Program-made: the position numbers and the translations under genes
Notes under the pieces: generated by a model
Seen by the model: only the letters and a program-made list of their open reading frames with translations
Told to the model about the DNA's origin: nothing
Database searches by the model: none
Shown: piece by piece, positions 17,730 through 26,638 of the stretch
Layout of the letters: each line of letters starts with the position of its first letter
Numbering within the stretch: position 1 is the first letter of the stretch
Source: CAZNPL01 sp964574815
Lineage (GTDB): Bacteria; Planctomycetota; Phycisphaerae; UBA1845
Reading direction: 5' to 3'
Assembly (NCBI GenBank): GCA_964574815.1
Contig: CAZNPL010000020.1
Span: 1-64,000, forward strand
Length of the DNA: 64,000 bases

Positions 17730-18551
17730 CTATTCCGGTGTGAAGGCCACCTGGAAGTCGGCGAAGTCGAGCAGGTCGGCGTCGCCGTCGGCGTCCATGT
17801 CGGCCCAGGTGCAGCTCGGGGCGGCGTCGGTTCCGGACCCGCCGTTGCGCAGGCACTCCTCGAAGAAGTAGAAGTCACGCAGGTCTCGATCCGCATCGCT
17901 GTCGAAATCTCCACTCCCGTCGTCGGGGATCGTCCCGTAGCGGATGTAGTCCCAGCGGGTCGTGATTGGGCCACCTGCGGCACTCGAACCGAAAGTGATG
18001 CGCGAGTCGCTTGTCGGGTACTGGCCTTCAGGCACGCCGCAATCAACCAGTTGCCCGTCGATGTACCATGTGTAGAACTCCCCACCATACAGCTCGAGGC
18101 GATAGGTGTGCGGGACGCCGGGCTCGATGTCGATCCAGACGATCGGGAATGTGGGATCCCGCAAGAATCGGACTTGATCTTCCGCGATTGTGAAGTGGTA
18201 GTGGACTGCCAGCATTCCGCCGGCGACGAGTCCCGCGGGCGCGCACGCCGGGATGCCCTCGCGCGGTCCATCGGTCTCCATGCGCCAATCGACGAAGAAA
18301 CTGCCCGAGCCGGCGAACTGCCCGAGCGACCGGAAGTAGAAGTCATCCTCGGGGACCTCCGGTGGCCCGGCATCGACGATCTCCGCGTACTGAACCAGGA
18401 GTCCGCTGTCGATCCACCGATCAGCGAGGAAGAGCCTATCGGATCGTTCCCATCCCTCATTCTCGGGAAAGGAGGTGCATTCGTATGAGATCACGTCGGC
18501 ACAGGCGGTAACCGCGAAGACGAGAACCAAGGTAGCCGTGGATCGAATCAT
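17730..18551 (-). CDS. Secreted protein with dockerin-like C-terminus
   Basis: 273 residues. ATG 18551 is preceded by AGGAGG and starts a signal peptide (TATLVLVFAVTACA). The middle resembles a concanavalin-like or family-16-type beta-sandwich (GVPHTYRLELYGGEFYTWYIDG, ITFGSSAAGG), without an evident catalytic motif. The C-terminus carries two EF-hand-like repeats (GDFDSDADRDLRDFYFFEEC and DMDADGDADLLDFADFQVAF), the planctomycete dockerin-like type. It is a monocistronic unit; a surface-attached or matrix role is inferred. Confidence 0.8.
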   Translation of the reverse strand: MIRSTATLVLVFAVTACADVISYECTSFPENEGWERSDRLFLADRWIDSGLLVQYAEIVDAGPPEVPEDDFYFRSLGQFAGSGSFFVDWRMETDGPREGIPACAPAGLVAGGMLAVHYHFTIAEDQVRFLRDPTFPIVWIDIEPGVPHTYRLELYGGEFYTWYIDGQLVDCGVPEGQYPTSDSRITFGSSAAGGPITTRWDYIRYGTIPDDGSGDFDSDADRDLRDFYFFEECLRNGGSGTDAAPSCTWADMDADGDADLLDFADFQVAFTPE

Positions 18552-18867
18552 CGTAAGGTTTCCACCTCCTGGGAACATTTTCGCAAAATGAATGAGGTGG
18601 AGTCAAGGTGGCAAAGGAAGGATTTCTGTTCTACGAGGAGACTTGAAATCGGGGGGACATTGAAATCGGGGGGACACCATACATATTTTCTGCGCCCATA
18701 AGCGGTGGAGACTATCGGAGCGGTCAGCGGCATCATTCAGCGATTCTTCTTGTGCCGGAAGAAAAGAGAGTTCCCTCATCAGCGGAATTCCGTCATCAGC
18801 GACTGCTTGGCCACCGCCCCGTTGGTAACTCTCTTGACGGAGGATCAATCACAAGCATGGATCGCCG
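18552..18867. other. Intergenic region with a tandem 17-mer
   Basis: 316 bp between two minus-strand genes. Apart from the tandem repeat at 18643-18676, no gene or hairpin terminator was found. Confidence 0.5.
18643..18676. repeat. Two perfect tandem copies of TTGAAATCGGGGGGACA
   Basis: The 17-mer occurs at 18643-18659 and 18660-18676 without a mismatch, in the region upstream of the secreted EF-hand gene. Confidence 0.8.
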
Positions 18868-20637
18868 TCACGTGTTGAGCAAGGAGGCCGACTCCAACTC
18901 CACGCTGCGGCGCATCCCTCGCTCGTAATCGACCTGGCCGGGCTTCTCGGTGACAACGCAGTTGCCGATCACCATCGCGTCGATCCCCGTCTTGACGAAC
19001 GTGTCGTAGGCGTCCTGAGGCGTGCACACGATCGGCTCGCCGCGCACGTTGAACGACGTGTTGATCACCACCGGCACGCCCGTCCGGCGCTCGAACGCCT
19101 TGATCAGCCGGTAGTAGAGACCGTTCGCCTCCTCCGTCACCGTCTGCACGCGGCCCGTTCCGTCCGCGTGCGTCACCGCCGGAATCACCGACCGCTTGTC
19201 CTCACGAACCGCCGGAACCAGCAGCATGAACGGAGCGTCCATTCCCGCAGGCATGTCGAAATACTCGTGCGCCCGCTCCTTCAGAATGCTCGGAGCAAAC
19301 GGCCGAAACGCCTCCCGAAACTTCACCTTCGCGTTGATGATGTCCTTCATCTTCGGATTCCGGGCGTCGGCCAGCAGCGACCGCGACCCCAGCGCCCGAG
19401 GCCCGAACTCCAGCCGCCCCTGGAACCACCCGACCACCTGCCCGCGATCGATCAGCTCCGCCGTCGTCTCCAGCAGCTCCTCTTCATCATCAATCGTGCG
19501 ATACTTCGCCCCGTTGCCCTCGAGCACGCCGACGATCTCTTCGTCCGTGAACGAAGGCCCGAAGCAGGCGTGGTTCATCACGAACGACCGCTCGTTCCTC
19601 AAAACCGAGTTATAGATGTAAAATACCGTACCAAGCGCTCCGCCCGAATCGCCCGCCGCCGGCTGGATAAAGATCCGCTCGAAAGGCGACTCCCGCAGCA
19701 TCCGCCAGTTGGCCACGCAGTTCAGCCCCACGCCCCCGGCCACGCACAGGTTCTTCGAACCCGTCTCCCGCTGCACGTGGTTGGCCATCCGAACCATGAT
19801 CTCCTCGACGATCTTCTGGCCGGAGTGGGCGATGTCGCGATGAAAGTCGTCCAGCTCGGTCTCCTTCGGCCGCTGTGGCCGCCCGAACAGCTCCTCCCAA
19901 CGCCGGTTGAACATCGACTCGGTCGAGTACGCATGGGCAAAGTACTTCATGTTCAACCGAAAGCTGCCGTCATCCCGGATGTCCACCACCTCGCGGAACT
20001 TGTCCACATACGTCGGCTTGCCGTAAGGCGCCAGCCCCATCACCTTCCACTCGGCGTCGTTCACTCGAAAGCCCAGGTACGCCGTAATCGCGCTGAACAA
20101 CAGCCCCACCGAATGCGGAAACCGAATCTCATGCGTCAGGTCGATGTCGACGCCCCGCCCCGTGCCCCAGCCGGTCGTCGTCCACTCGCCAACCCCATCG
20201 GTCGTGATGACCGCCGCCTCCTCGAACGGGCTCACCAGAAATGCACTCGCCGCATGCGAAAGATGATGCTGGCAGAACAGAATCTCCTGGTCCGTATCCA
20301 ACTCCTGCTGGATCGTCCGCGACATGTTGAGCTTTTGCGTCAGCCAGATCGGAATGCTCTTGAGCCAGCTCTTATACGTCCGAGGCCACGCGGCCAGAAT
20401 CACTTCGAGGATCCGATTGAACTTCACAAACGGCTTCTCGTAAAAGCCGATGTGATCGACCTGATCGAGCGTGATGCCGGCCTCCTTCAGGCAGTACTCG
20501 ACGGCCAGCTTCGGAAATCCGCTGTAGTGCTTCTGCCGGTTGAACCGCTCCTCCTCGGCCGCGGCGACAAGCTGCCCGTCGCGCATGAGGGCCGCGCCGC
20601 CGTCGTGATAGAAACAGGACAATCCTAAGACATACAC
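18868..20637 (-). CDS. O-carbamoyltransferase, NodU/CmcH (SxtI-like) family
   Basis: A 589-residue enzyme of the NodU/CmcH/SxtI family, which transfers a carbamoyl group from carbamoyl phosphate to a hydroxyl acceptor. The N-terminal ASKHA-type domain begins at once (LGLSCFYHDGGAAL) and has HHLSHAASAF and VITTDGVGEW. The C-terminal carbamoyltransferase domain has FQGRLEFGPRALGSRSLL and FRPFAPSIL. GTG 20637 has GGAGG 8 nt upstream. The upstream gene, ending 34 bp away, encodes a SxtJ-like protein, the same pairing as in saxitoxin clusters and many non-toxin bacteria. The acceptor is unknown; a surface glycan is plausible. Confidence 0.9.
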   Translation of the reverse strand: MYVLGLSCFYHDGGAALMRDGQLVAAAEEERFNRQKHYSGFPKLAVEYCLKEAGITLDQVDHIGFYEKPFVKFNRILEVILAAWPRTYKSWLKSIPIWLTQKLNMSRTIQQELDTDQEILFCQHHLSHAASAFLVSPFEEAAVITTDGVGEWTTTGWGTGRGVDIDLTHEIRFPHSVGLLFSAITAYLGFRVNDAEWKVMGLAPYGKPTYVDKFREVVDIRDDGSFRLNMKYFAHAYSTESMFNRRWEELFGRPQRPKETELDDFHRDIAHSGQKIVEEIMVRMANHVQRETGSKNLCVAGGVGLNCVANWRMLRESPFERIFIQPAAGDSGGALGTVFYIYNSVLRNERSFVMNHACFGPSFTDEEIVGVLEGNGAKYRTIDDEEELLETTAELIDRGQVVGWFQGRLEFGPRALGSRSLLADARNPKMKDIINAKVKFREAFRPFAPSILKERAHEYFDMPAGMDAPFMLLVPAVREDKRSVIPAVTHADGTGRVQTVTEEANGLYYRLIKAFERRTGVPVVINTSFNVRGEPIVCTPQDAYDTFVKTGIDAMVIGNCVVTEKPGQVDYERGMRRSVELESASLLNT

Positions 20638-20671
20638 GTGGAAAGACCTCCGGCCCGGAAAGACCTCCGCA

Positions 20672-21076
20672 TCAGAATGGCCGTCGCATGCGTTCGAGTG
20701 TGGCCTCGTGCGGCTTGTGCGGCTCCCAGTAGCTCCCCTCGCTCTTCAACCGAAGCCGCAACGGATCCGCAAACCGAATCAGCGAGAACACCGGCAGCAG
20801 CAGAACGAACACCAGCGTCAGAAACACCGGCATCACCACCCGCCCGATCCCCGCCGCCACCAGCATCCAGCCCACATAGACCTTGGTCCCCAGCCCGACC
20901 GGCCCAACCGAAAGGAGCGCAAGCACAAGCCCAACGACCCACAAAACGACCGCCGCCCCCAGCCAGCCGCGCCACCACCAGAGCAGCGCCCCAATGACGC
21001 CCAGCCCGATCAGCATCGTGACCCCGAAGCGGTACAGCTCGGAGCGGCTCGGTTGTCGGTTCACTTCAAACAGCAT
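20672..21076 (-). CDS. SxtJ-like small membrane protein
   Basis: 134 residues with three or four hydrophobic segments (about 18-35, 38-60, 67-100) and a basic, Trp-containing C-terminus (RLRLKSEGSYWEPH). Length, topology and position directly before a SxtI-like carbamoyltransferase fit the SxtJ family, whose molecular role is not established. A separate SxtK-like ~50-residue protein was not found here. Confidence 0.75.
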   Translation of the reverse strand: MLFEVNRQPSRSELYRFGVTMLIGLGVIGALLWWWRGWLGAAVVLWVVGLVLALLSVGPVGLGTKVYVGWMLVAAGIGRVVMPVFLTLVFVLLLPVFSLIRFADPLRLRLKSEGSYWEPHKPHEATLERMRRPF

Positions 21077-21254
21077 GACCTACCCGTCGTGCCCTTGGGA
21101 AATCCCATGTCGTCGATGGCACAAACGCCGCAAAACAGCCAAAAGAGTGTAAGGTAACACGACCAGAACGTACACCCCACCCGGACGACGAGACGCCCGA
21201 CGAAACCGCGCCAAAGCGCCCGGCCACAGCGATTTACAAACAGCTCACCCCCGA

Positions 21255-22010
21255 TTATCTCACCCTCGTCTCCGGCGCGGCCGCATCGTCAACATACCAC
21301 GCCACGCGACCGCCCGAAGGGCGAACCCCGTGACTCGGAAACCGATCCGGATCGTGCGGACCATGCAACGCGTCCGCCAGCGCGGCCACCTTCGATGCCC
21401 CGGCCACGAGGAAGAACACGGCCCGGGCGCGGTTGATCAGCGGGAAGGTCACCGTGATCCGAGTCGTCCCCAACTTCGGCACATGGTTCGCTACCACCCA
21501 TCGGTCCGTCTCGCGAAGCGCCTCGCTGTGGGGAAACAACGACGCGACGTGCCCGTCCTCACCTAATCCCAACAGGATAAGATCCAACCGGGGCGCCGGC
21601 CCGCGTGCATGCACATCGAAGCAGTCTGCAATCACAGCGGCATAGTCATTGGCCGCCGCATCGACGTCCTCCCGTTCCCCTTTGATCCGATGAACCCGGG
21701 CCGGGTCCACGTCCACATTGCGGAGCAAAGCCTCGTGAGCCATCCGGTAGTTCGAATCTTCGTGATCCGGCGGGACCGTTCGTTCATCCCCCCACAAAAA
21801 CTCGACGCGATTCCAGTCGAGCCGCCCTCGATAGTCCGGGCTCGCAAGCAATCGGTACAAAGTACGAGGCGTGCTGCCGCCCGAAAGCGCCACAACAAAG
21901 CGCCCGCGCTGCTCGATCGCGTCAGCACCGACAGCCACGAACGCATCAGCCGCAGCAGCACAAAGTTGCTTCTTGTCCGCAAAGCGATGAACGGTACCAA
22001 TAGCAGTCAT
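21255..22010 (-). CDS. pgl: 6-phosphogluconolactonase
   Basis: A 251-residue Pgl/SugarP isomerase-fold enzyme that hydrolyses 6-phosphogluconolactone, the second step of the oxidative pentose phosphate pathway. LSGGSTPRTLYRLL, FLWGDERTVPPDHEDSNY and LGLGEDGHVASLFP are family signatures. It is last in the sugar-phosphate operon, about 48 bp after zwf. Confidence 0.93.
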   Translation of the reverse strand: MTAIGTVHRFADKKQLCAAAADAFVAVGADAIEQRGRFVVALSGGSTPRTLYRLLASPDYRGRLDWNRVEFLWGDERTVPPDHEDSNYRMAHEALLRNVDVDPARVHRIKGEREDVDAAANDYAAVIADCFDVHARGPAPRLDLILLGLGEDGHVASLFPHSEALRETDRWVVANHVPKLGTTRITVTFPLINRARAVFFLVAGASKVAALADALHGPHDPDRFPSHGVRPSGGRVAWYVDDAAAPETRVR

Positions 22011-22058
22011 ATAAATGTGAATCGCGGCCGACCAACCGCGCGCCGCAACCCCGCGAGC

Positions 22059-23513
22059 CTACGACGTCCGCCAGCCCGCGCCCTCTCCGTCCAGCAGCCG
22101 ATCGGCTTCGGCCGGTCCCCACGTACCCGCAGCGTAACCGAGCGGCGCGGGCTTGCGCTGCAGCAGCGGCGTATAAAGTCGCCAAGCGGCCTCCACCTCG
22201 TCACCGCGCAGAAACAGCGTCTGGTCGCCACGAACAATGTCCAACAGCAATGTCGTGTACGCATCCGGCAGCGCGCCGAAGGCGTCGGCGTAGCTGAACC
22301 GCAGCGGATACTGCTTCAACTCCAAGGGTTCACCGGGCGTCTTCACTTCGAACGACAGCGAAAACGCTTCATCCGGCTGCAGCCGCAAACGCAGCACGTT
22401 CGGCTCGAGTGCACACTCGCCCAGCGGCCTGAACAAACACACCGGCGGCTCGCGGAACGTCATGGCGATCTCGCTCACCTTCGCCGGCAGACGCTTGCCC
22501 GTCCGCAGGTAGAACGGCACGCCCTTCCACCGCCAGTTGTCGATGAACAGCTTCATCGCAACGTACGTCTCCGTCTGCGAGTCGGACGCCACGTCCTGCT
22601 CCTCCCGATAGCCCGCCACACCGCGACCCTCGATCCCACCGGCCGTATACTGCCCGAACACAACGTTCTCAGCCCGGATCGGCTCAATCGCCCGCAGGAC
22701 GCGCAGCTTCTCGTCCCGCAGCTCGTCCGCCTCAAACCGCGCGGGAGAATCCATGGCGATCAACGTCAGAAGCTGCGTCACGTGATTCTGAATCATGTCG
22801 CGCAGGGCGCCGCTCTTGTCGTAATAACCGGCCCGCGTCCCGACCCCGATACTCTCGCCCACGGTAATCTGCACGTTGTCGATCCGGTCGCGATTCCACA
22901 ACGACTCGAAGACCATGTTCGCAAACCGGAAGATCGTCAGATTCTGCACCGTCTCCTTGCCCAGATAGTGATCGATGCGGTAAACCTGCGACTCATCGAA
23001 ATAGCGATGCACTAACCCGTTAAGCTCCTGCGCCGACGCAAGGTCGTGCCCGAACGGCTTCTCCACCACAAGCCGCGACCAGCCCGGCGCGCGATGAAGC
23101 CCCGCTTCGCCCAGACACTCGATCACCTGCGGAAACATGCCGGGAGGAAGCGCGAGGTAAAACGTGCGATTGCCCTCCAGCCCGTGCTCCCGCTCGATCG
23201 ACTCGATCCGCGACGCCAACTGTCGATAATCGTCCACAGCATTCTGACCGACCGGCTGATAATGCAGGCAGGCGTCGCACCAGTCGCCAAGCCGCTCCGG
23301 CGAAATGCTCGCATCCGGAAGCGCCTCCCGGCTCCACCGGCGATAATCCGCATCATTCATCTCCCCGCTTCGTGATGCCCCCAGAACAACGGACCGATCG
23401 CCAAGAAGCTTCTGCTCGCGCAAATGGGCCAGCGCCGGCAGCAGCTTGCGGCGCATCAGATCGCCCGTCCCCCCGATCACGACGAAAACATGCGGATCGG
23501 TCTTTGTGGCCAT
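22059..23513 (-). CDS. zwf: Glucose-6-phosphate 1-dehydrogenase
   Basis: A 484-residue enzyme that oxidises glucose 6-phosphate and makes NADPH. The Rossmann motif VVIGGTGDLMRRKLLPAL is at the N-terminus and the active-site RIDHYLGKETVQN near residue 175. ATG 23513 shares one base with the gnd stop (TGATG), which implies translational coupling and settles the start. Confidence 0.95.
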   Translation of the reverse strand: MATKTDPHVFVVIGGTGDLMRRKLLPALAHLREQKLLGDRSVVLGASRSGEMNDADYRRWSREALPDASISPERLGDWCDACLHYQPVGQNAVDDYRQLASRIESIEREHGLEGNRTFYLALPPGMFPQVIECLGEAGLHRAPGWSRLVVEKPFGHDLASAQELNGLVHRYFDESQVYRIDHYLGKETVQNLTIFRFANMVFESLWNRDRIDNVQITVGESIGVGTRAGYYDKSGALRDMIQNHVTQLLTLIAMDSPARFEADELRDEKLRVLRAIEPIRAENVVFGQYTAGGIEGRGVAGYREEQDVASDSQTETYVAMKLFIDNWRWKGVPFYLRTGKRLPAKVSEIAMTFREPPVCLFRPLGECALEPNVLRLRLQPDEAFSLSFEVKTPGEPLELKQYPLRFSYADAFGALPDAYTTLLLDIVRGDQTLFLRGDEVEAAWRLYTPLLQRKPAPLGYAAGTWGPAEADRLLDGEGAGWRTS

Positions 23514-24424
23514 CACTCGCCCCCCGGCTTGACCGCATGCCCGCCGAACTCGCGGCGCATCGCGGCCAACAGCTTGTCGGCGAAAGAATCCTCGAGCCGC
23601 GAACGCAGCCGCTGCTCCAGAGCCAGCGTGATCACCGGCGCCGGGATTTCCAGATCGATCGCCTCCTTTACCGTCCAGCGCCCTTCGCCGGAATCCTCGA
23701 CGTACGGAGCAATCCCCGAAAGCTCCGCGTTCTCCCCCAGCGCGTCGGCCGTGAGATCCAGCAGCCACGAACGAACCACGCTCCCGAACCGCCAGATTTC
23801 CGCGACCTGGTGCAGATCCAACTCGAACTCAGCCTTCTCCTTCAGAATCGCAAACCCCTCCGCGTAGGCCTGCATCAGCCCGTATTCAATCCCGTTGTGA
23901 ACCATCTTGACGAAATGTCCCGCGCCCGCCGGCCCGACGTGCCCCCACCCCTTGTCAGGCCCCGGCGCGAGCGTCTCGAGTACGGGCCGGATCAGCTCGA
24001 CCGCCTCCGCGTCCCCGCCGACCATCATGCTGTAGCCTTCGGTCCGCCCCCAGATCCCGCCGCTGGTCCCCACGTCGACATAGTGCAGCCCGCGGCCCCG
24101 GGCCCCCTGTGCCCGGCAAAGCGTCTCCTTGTAATTCGAGTTCCCACCGTCCACCAACACGTCGCCCTCGCCAAGCTTCGGCGTCAGCGCCTCGACGGTC
24201 TGCTGAACGGGATCGCCGGCCGGGATCATCATCCAGACGACCCGCGGCGGAGCGAGCTTCTCGACAAGTTCATCCAGCGAGTCTGCGCCGGCCCCGCCCT
24301 GGTTGATCACCTTCTCGACTGCGGAGGAATTCGTATCGTATCCGACGGGCTCATGACCCCCTTTGGCCAGCCGCTCGGCCATGTTGGCCCCCATCGTGCC
24401 CAGCCCGATCATGCCCAGTTTCAT
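23513..24424 (-). CDS. gnd: 6-phosphogluconate dehydrogenase, short decarboxylating form
   Basis: 303 residues, the short (~300 aa) GndA/YqeC-type 6PGDH rather than the ~470-residue form. It makes ribulose 5-phosphate, CO2 and NAD(P)H. N-terminal GLGTMGANMAERL binds the cofactor and KMVHNGIEYGLMQAYAEGF is the catalytic helix. ATG 24424 is chosen because GAGGAGG lies 7 nt upstream; the longer frame to 24499 overlaps poor leader sequence. It lies between the RpiB-Pgi fusion and zwf. Confidence 0.94.
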   Translation of the reverse strand: MKLGMIGLGTMGANMAERLAKGGHEPVGYDTNSSAVEKVINQGGAGADSLDELVEKLAPPRVVWMMIPAGDPVQQTVEALTPKLGEGDVLVDGGNSNYKETLCRAQGARGRGLHYVDVGTSGGIWGRTEGYSMMVGGDAEAVELIRPVLETLAPGPDKGWGHVGPAGAGHFVKMVHNGIEYGLMQAYAEGFAILKEKAEFELDLHQVAEIWRFGSVVRSWLLDLTADALGENAELSGIAPYVEDSGEGRWTVKEAIDLEIPAPVITLALEQRLRSRLEDSFADKLLAAMRREFGGHAVKPGGE

Positions 24425-24517
24425 ACGCTGCCTCCTCGCTCGCTGCTCGATGTCGTTTCCGCCCGGCTCGCCCGGCCACTGTATCAAAATGCTTCGCACG
24501 GGGACCCCGGCCCCCGT

Positions 24518-26608
24518 TCACGACAGCACCGTCGCCAACTGCTCCAGGCCCCTCGACGCATCCGCGCCGACGTTCACACGCAGGATCCGCCGCTCCCGCT
24601 GCTTCAGGGCTTGGTAGTCCCCCTGAGCCTGCGCCTGAATCAACTCACGGAAGGAGTAATCGGTCTCCGGCACAGGCAGCTCCTCGCCCGGCTCATCGAC
24701 GATCTGCAAGAACAACCCCGTGTTCGCCCCGCCCTTGTGCAATTGCCCCGTCGAATGCAGAAAACGCGGACCGAAACCCAACGTCGTCGCCAGCTTTCCA
24801 CGTTGGCCCAAGCTGTCCCGAATACCTTGCAGAAGTGACGTCGTTTCATCGGTCGGCGCCAGGTACGCCTGCACGCAGAAGTAATCCGCATCGCGCGCAC
24901 TGGAACGCCAACCTGAGACGACCCGCTTTAAATCGTCCGCCCGCGCGACGTGCAGCGTATCCACGTCGGCGTCGCCTCCACCCTTCTGCATCGCCTCCCG
25001 CGCCAGCTTCTTCGCCAGCTCCACGTCCGGCTGATTGAACGGATGAATCCCCATCACCGCACCGGCCGCCGCGATCGCCATCTCCCAGCGGAACATCTCC
25101 CGACCGAGATCGTACCGATCGCGCAGCCGGACCTCGACGACCGGATGCCCCGCCTCCTTTAACGCCCCCACGCGCTCGCGAAGCCCCCCGTCGTCCTCAT
25201 CCTCAATACCAAGGTAAACAAACGCGCGGTCCGACGCGTAGGCACGCACCTCGTGCAGCGGCTCGCCCACAACGGGCACGATCCCGGCGCCGTCTTTCCC
25301 GGTGCTCTCAGCCACCAACTGCTCCAGCCAATCGGGAAACGACGACATCGCAGGCGATGCAATCACGGTCAGCTTATCCCGCCCGGCAAGCGCCGCTTCG
25401 CCCAATGCAGCCCCCAGCACCAACGCGGCGTTCCTCCCGACCGGCACGCCGAACCCACACCCCTCGGCCAGCGTCCACGCTCGATCCAGAAACGCCCGCA
25501 CATCCACCCCGATCGCCGCGGCCGGCACCAGCCCGAAGTGGGACAGCGCCGAATACCGCCCCCCCAAATCCGACCGCGCGCGGAACACCCGCCGGAACCC
25601 TCGCTCACCCCCCAGCGCTTCCAGCGGCGTACCCGGATCGGTAATCGCCGAAAAGTGCTGCCCCGCGTCCCGCCCCACCTCACGAACCTTCTCGAAGAAA
25701 TAGCGGAAAAACGAGAGCGTTTCGGTCGTCGTGCCCGACTTGCTGGACACGAGAAAGTGCGTCTTTGCCAGGTCGATCCGCCGCTCCACCCCCAGCACCA
25801 CCGCCGGATGCGTACTGTCCAGCACGATCAGTTCGGGACAACCGGGAGCGCTCCCGAACGTCCGGCTGAACACCTCCGGCGCCAGGCTCGATCCGCCCAT
25901 CCCGAGCAGCACCAGATGCCGCGTCGCTTCGGCTTTCAGCTCCTCGGCAAAGCTGCGCAGTTCGTCCAGTTCCTCGCACGTCGCCGACGGAAGGTCCAGC
26001 CAGCCCAGCCGATTGGTGATCTCCGGCTGCGGTTTATCAAACCACAGCGTCGGATCCTTGCGCCACAGGCGACCTCCAAACTCCTCCTCCTGCCAAGTCG
26101 CCACCCGATGGTCCCCCGCGCTTTGAAGGTCTCCCGGATGAAGCGCCTGTCCGCCGCCTGCATAGCGGCTCTCCAAGGCCCGCACCTTTTCCAATCTGCG
26201 AACGTGGCGCTCCTCGCCCGAGAAGGTCGCCTGCAAAAACCGCTGCACAACTTCGCGCGCCTGATCCGCCTCGATCACCCGCGCCCCGAGCACGAGCACA
26301 TTCACATCGTCGTGTTCCACGCCCTGCGACGCGGAATACAGATCGTGACATACGCCCGCCCGAATCCCCGGCAGCTTGTTCGCGGCAATACACGCCCCGA
26401 CGCCGCTGCCGCAGATGACAATCCCCCGCTCCACCCGCCCTTCCAGAACCGCCACGCCCACGGCCTCGGCCAGGTCGGGATAGTCCGTCGGCTCCGAATC
26501 AAACGCGCCGACGTCCATCACCTCGTGCCCGCCGCCTCTCAACTCCTCCAAAAGCAACCGCTTGAGTTCAAACCCCGCATGATCCGAACCGATCGCAAGC
26601 CGCATCAT
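24518..26608 (-). CDS. Bifunctional ribose-5-phosphate isomerase B / glucose-6-phosphate isomerase fusion
   Basis: A 696-residue two-domain protein. Residues 1 to ~150 are RpiB (GSDHAGFELK, CGSGVGACIAANKLPGIRAG), which interconverts ribose 5- and ribulose 5-phosphate. From ~165 to the end is phosphoglucose isomerase (LLGMGGSSLAPEVF, SSKSGTTTETL, MGIHPFNQPDVE, GFGPRFLHSTGQLHKGG). The Pgi part resembles that of Tal-Pgi fusions, so here RpiB seems to stand where transaldolase does elsewhere. The frame is continuous, with no sign of a missed stop. Two ATGs open it (26608, 26605). It starts 30 bp after the transketolase stop. Confidence 0.92.
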   Translation of the reverse strand: MMRLAIGSDHAGFELKRLLLEELRGGGHEVMDVGAFDSEPTDYPDLAEAVGVAVLEGRVERGIVICGSGVGACIAANKLPGIRAGVCHDLYSASQGVEHDDVNVLVLGARVIEADQAREVVQRFLQATFSGEERHVRRLEKVRALESRYAGGGQALHPGDLQSAGDHRVATWQEEEFGGRLWRKDPTLWFDKPQPEITNRLGWLDLPSATCEELDELRSFAEELKAEATRHLVLLGMGGSSLAPEVFSRTFGSAPGCPELIVLDSTHPAVVLGVERRIDLAKTHFLVSSKSGTTTETLSFFRYFFEKVREVGRDAGQHFSAITDPGTPLEALGGERGFRRVFRARSDLGGRYSALSHFGLVPAAAIGVDVRAFLDRAWTLAEGCGFGVPVGRNAALVLGAALGEAALAGRDKLTVIASPAMSSFPDWLEQLVAESTGKDGAGIVPVVGEPLHEVRAYASDRAFVYLGIEDEDDGGLRERVGALKEAGHPVVEVRLRDRYDLGREMFRWEMAIAAAGAVMGIHPFNQPDVELAKKLAREAMQKGGGDADVDTLHVARADDLKRVVSGWRSSARDADYFCVQAYLAPTDETTSLLQGIRDSLGQRGKLATTLGFGPRFLHSTGQLHKGGANTGLFLQIVDEPGEELPVPETDYSFRELIQAQAQGDYQALKQRERRILRVNVGADASRGLEQLATVLS

Positions 26609-26638
26609 TCAAGCCCTCGCCGTGTGCCGCCATGACGG

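Noticed and set aside
19168..20628. Long plus-strand frame opposite the carbamoyltransferase
   Set aside because: Antisense shadow in high-GC DNA; Arg/Pro/His-rich with no motif.
21609..23015. Long plus-strand frame opposite pgl and zwf
   Set aside because: Spans two real genes on the other strand and has shadow composition.
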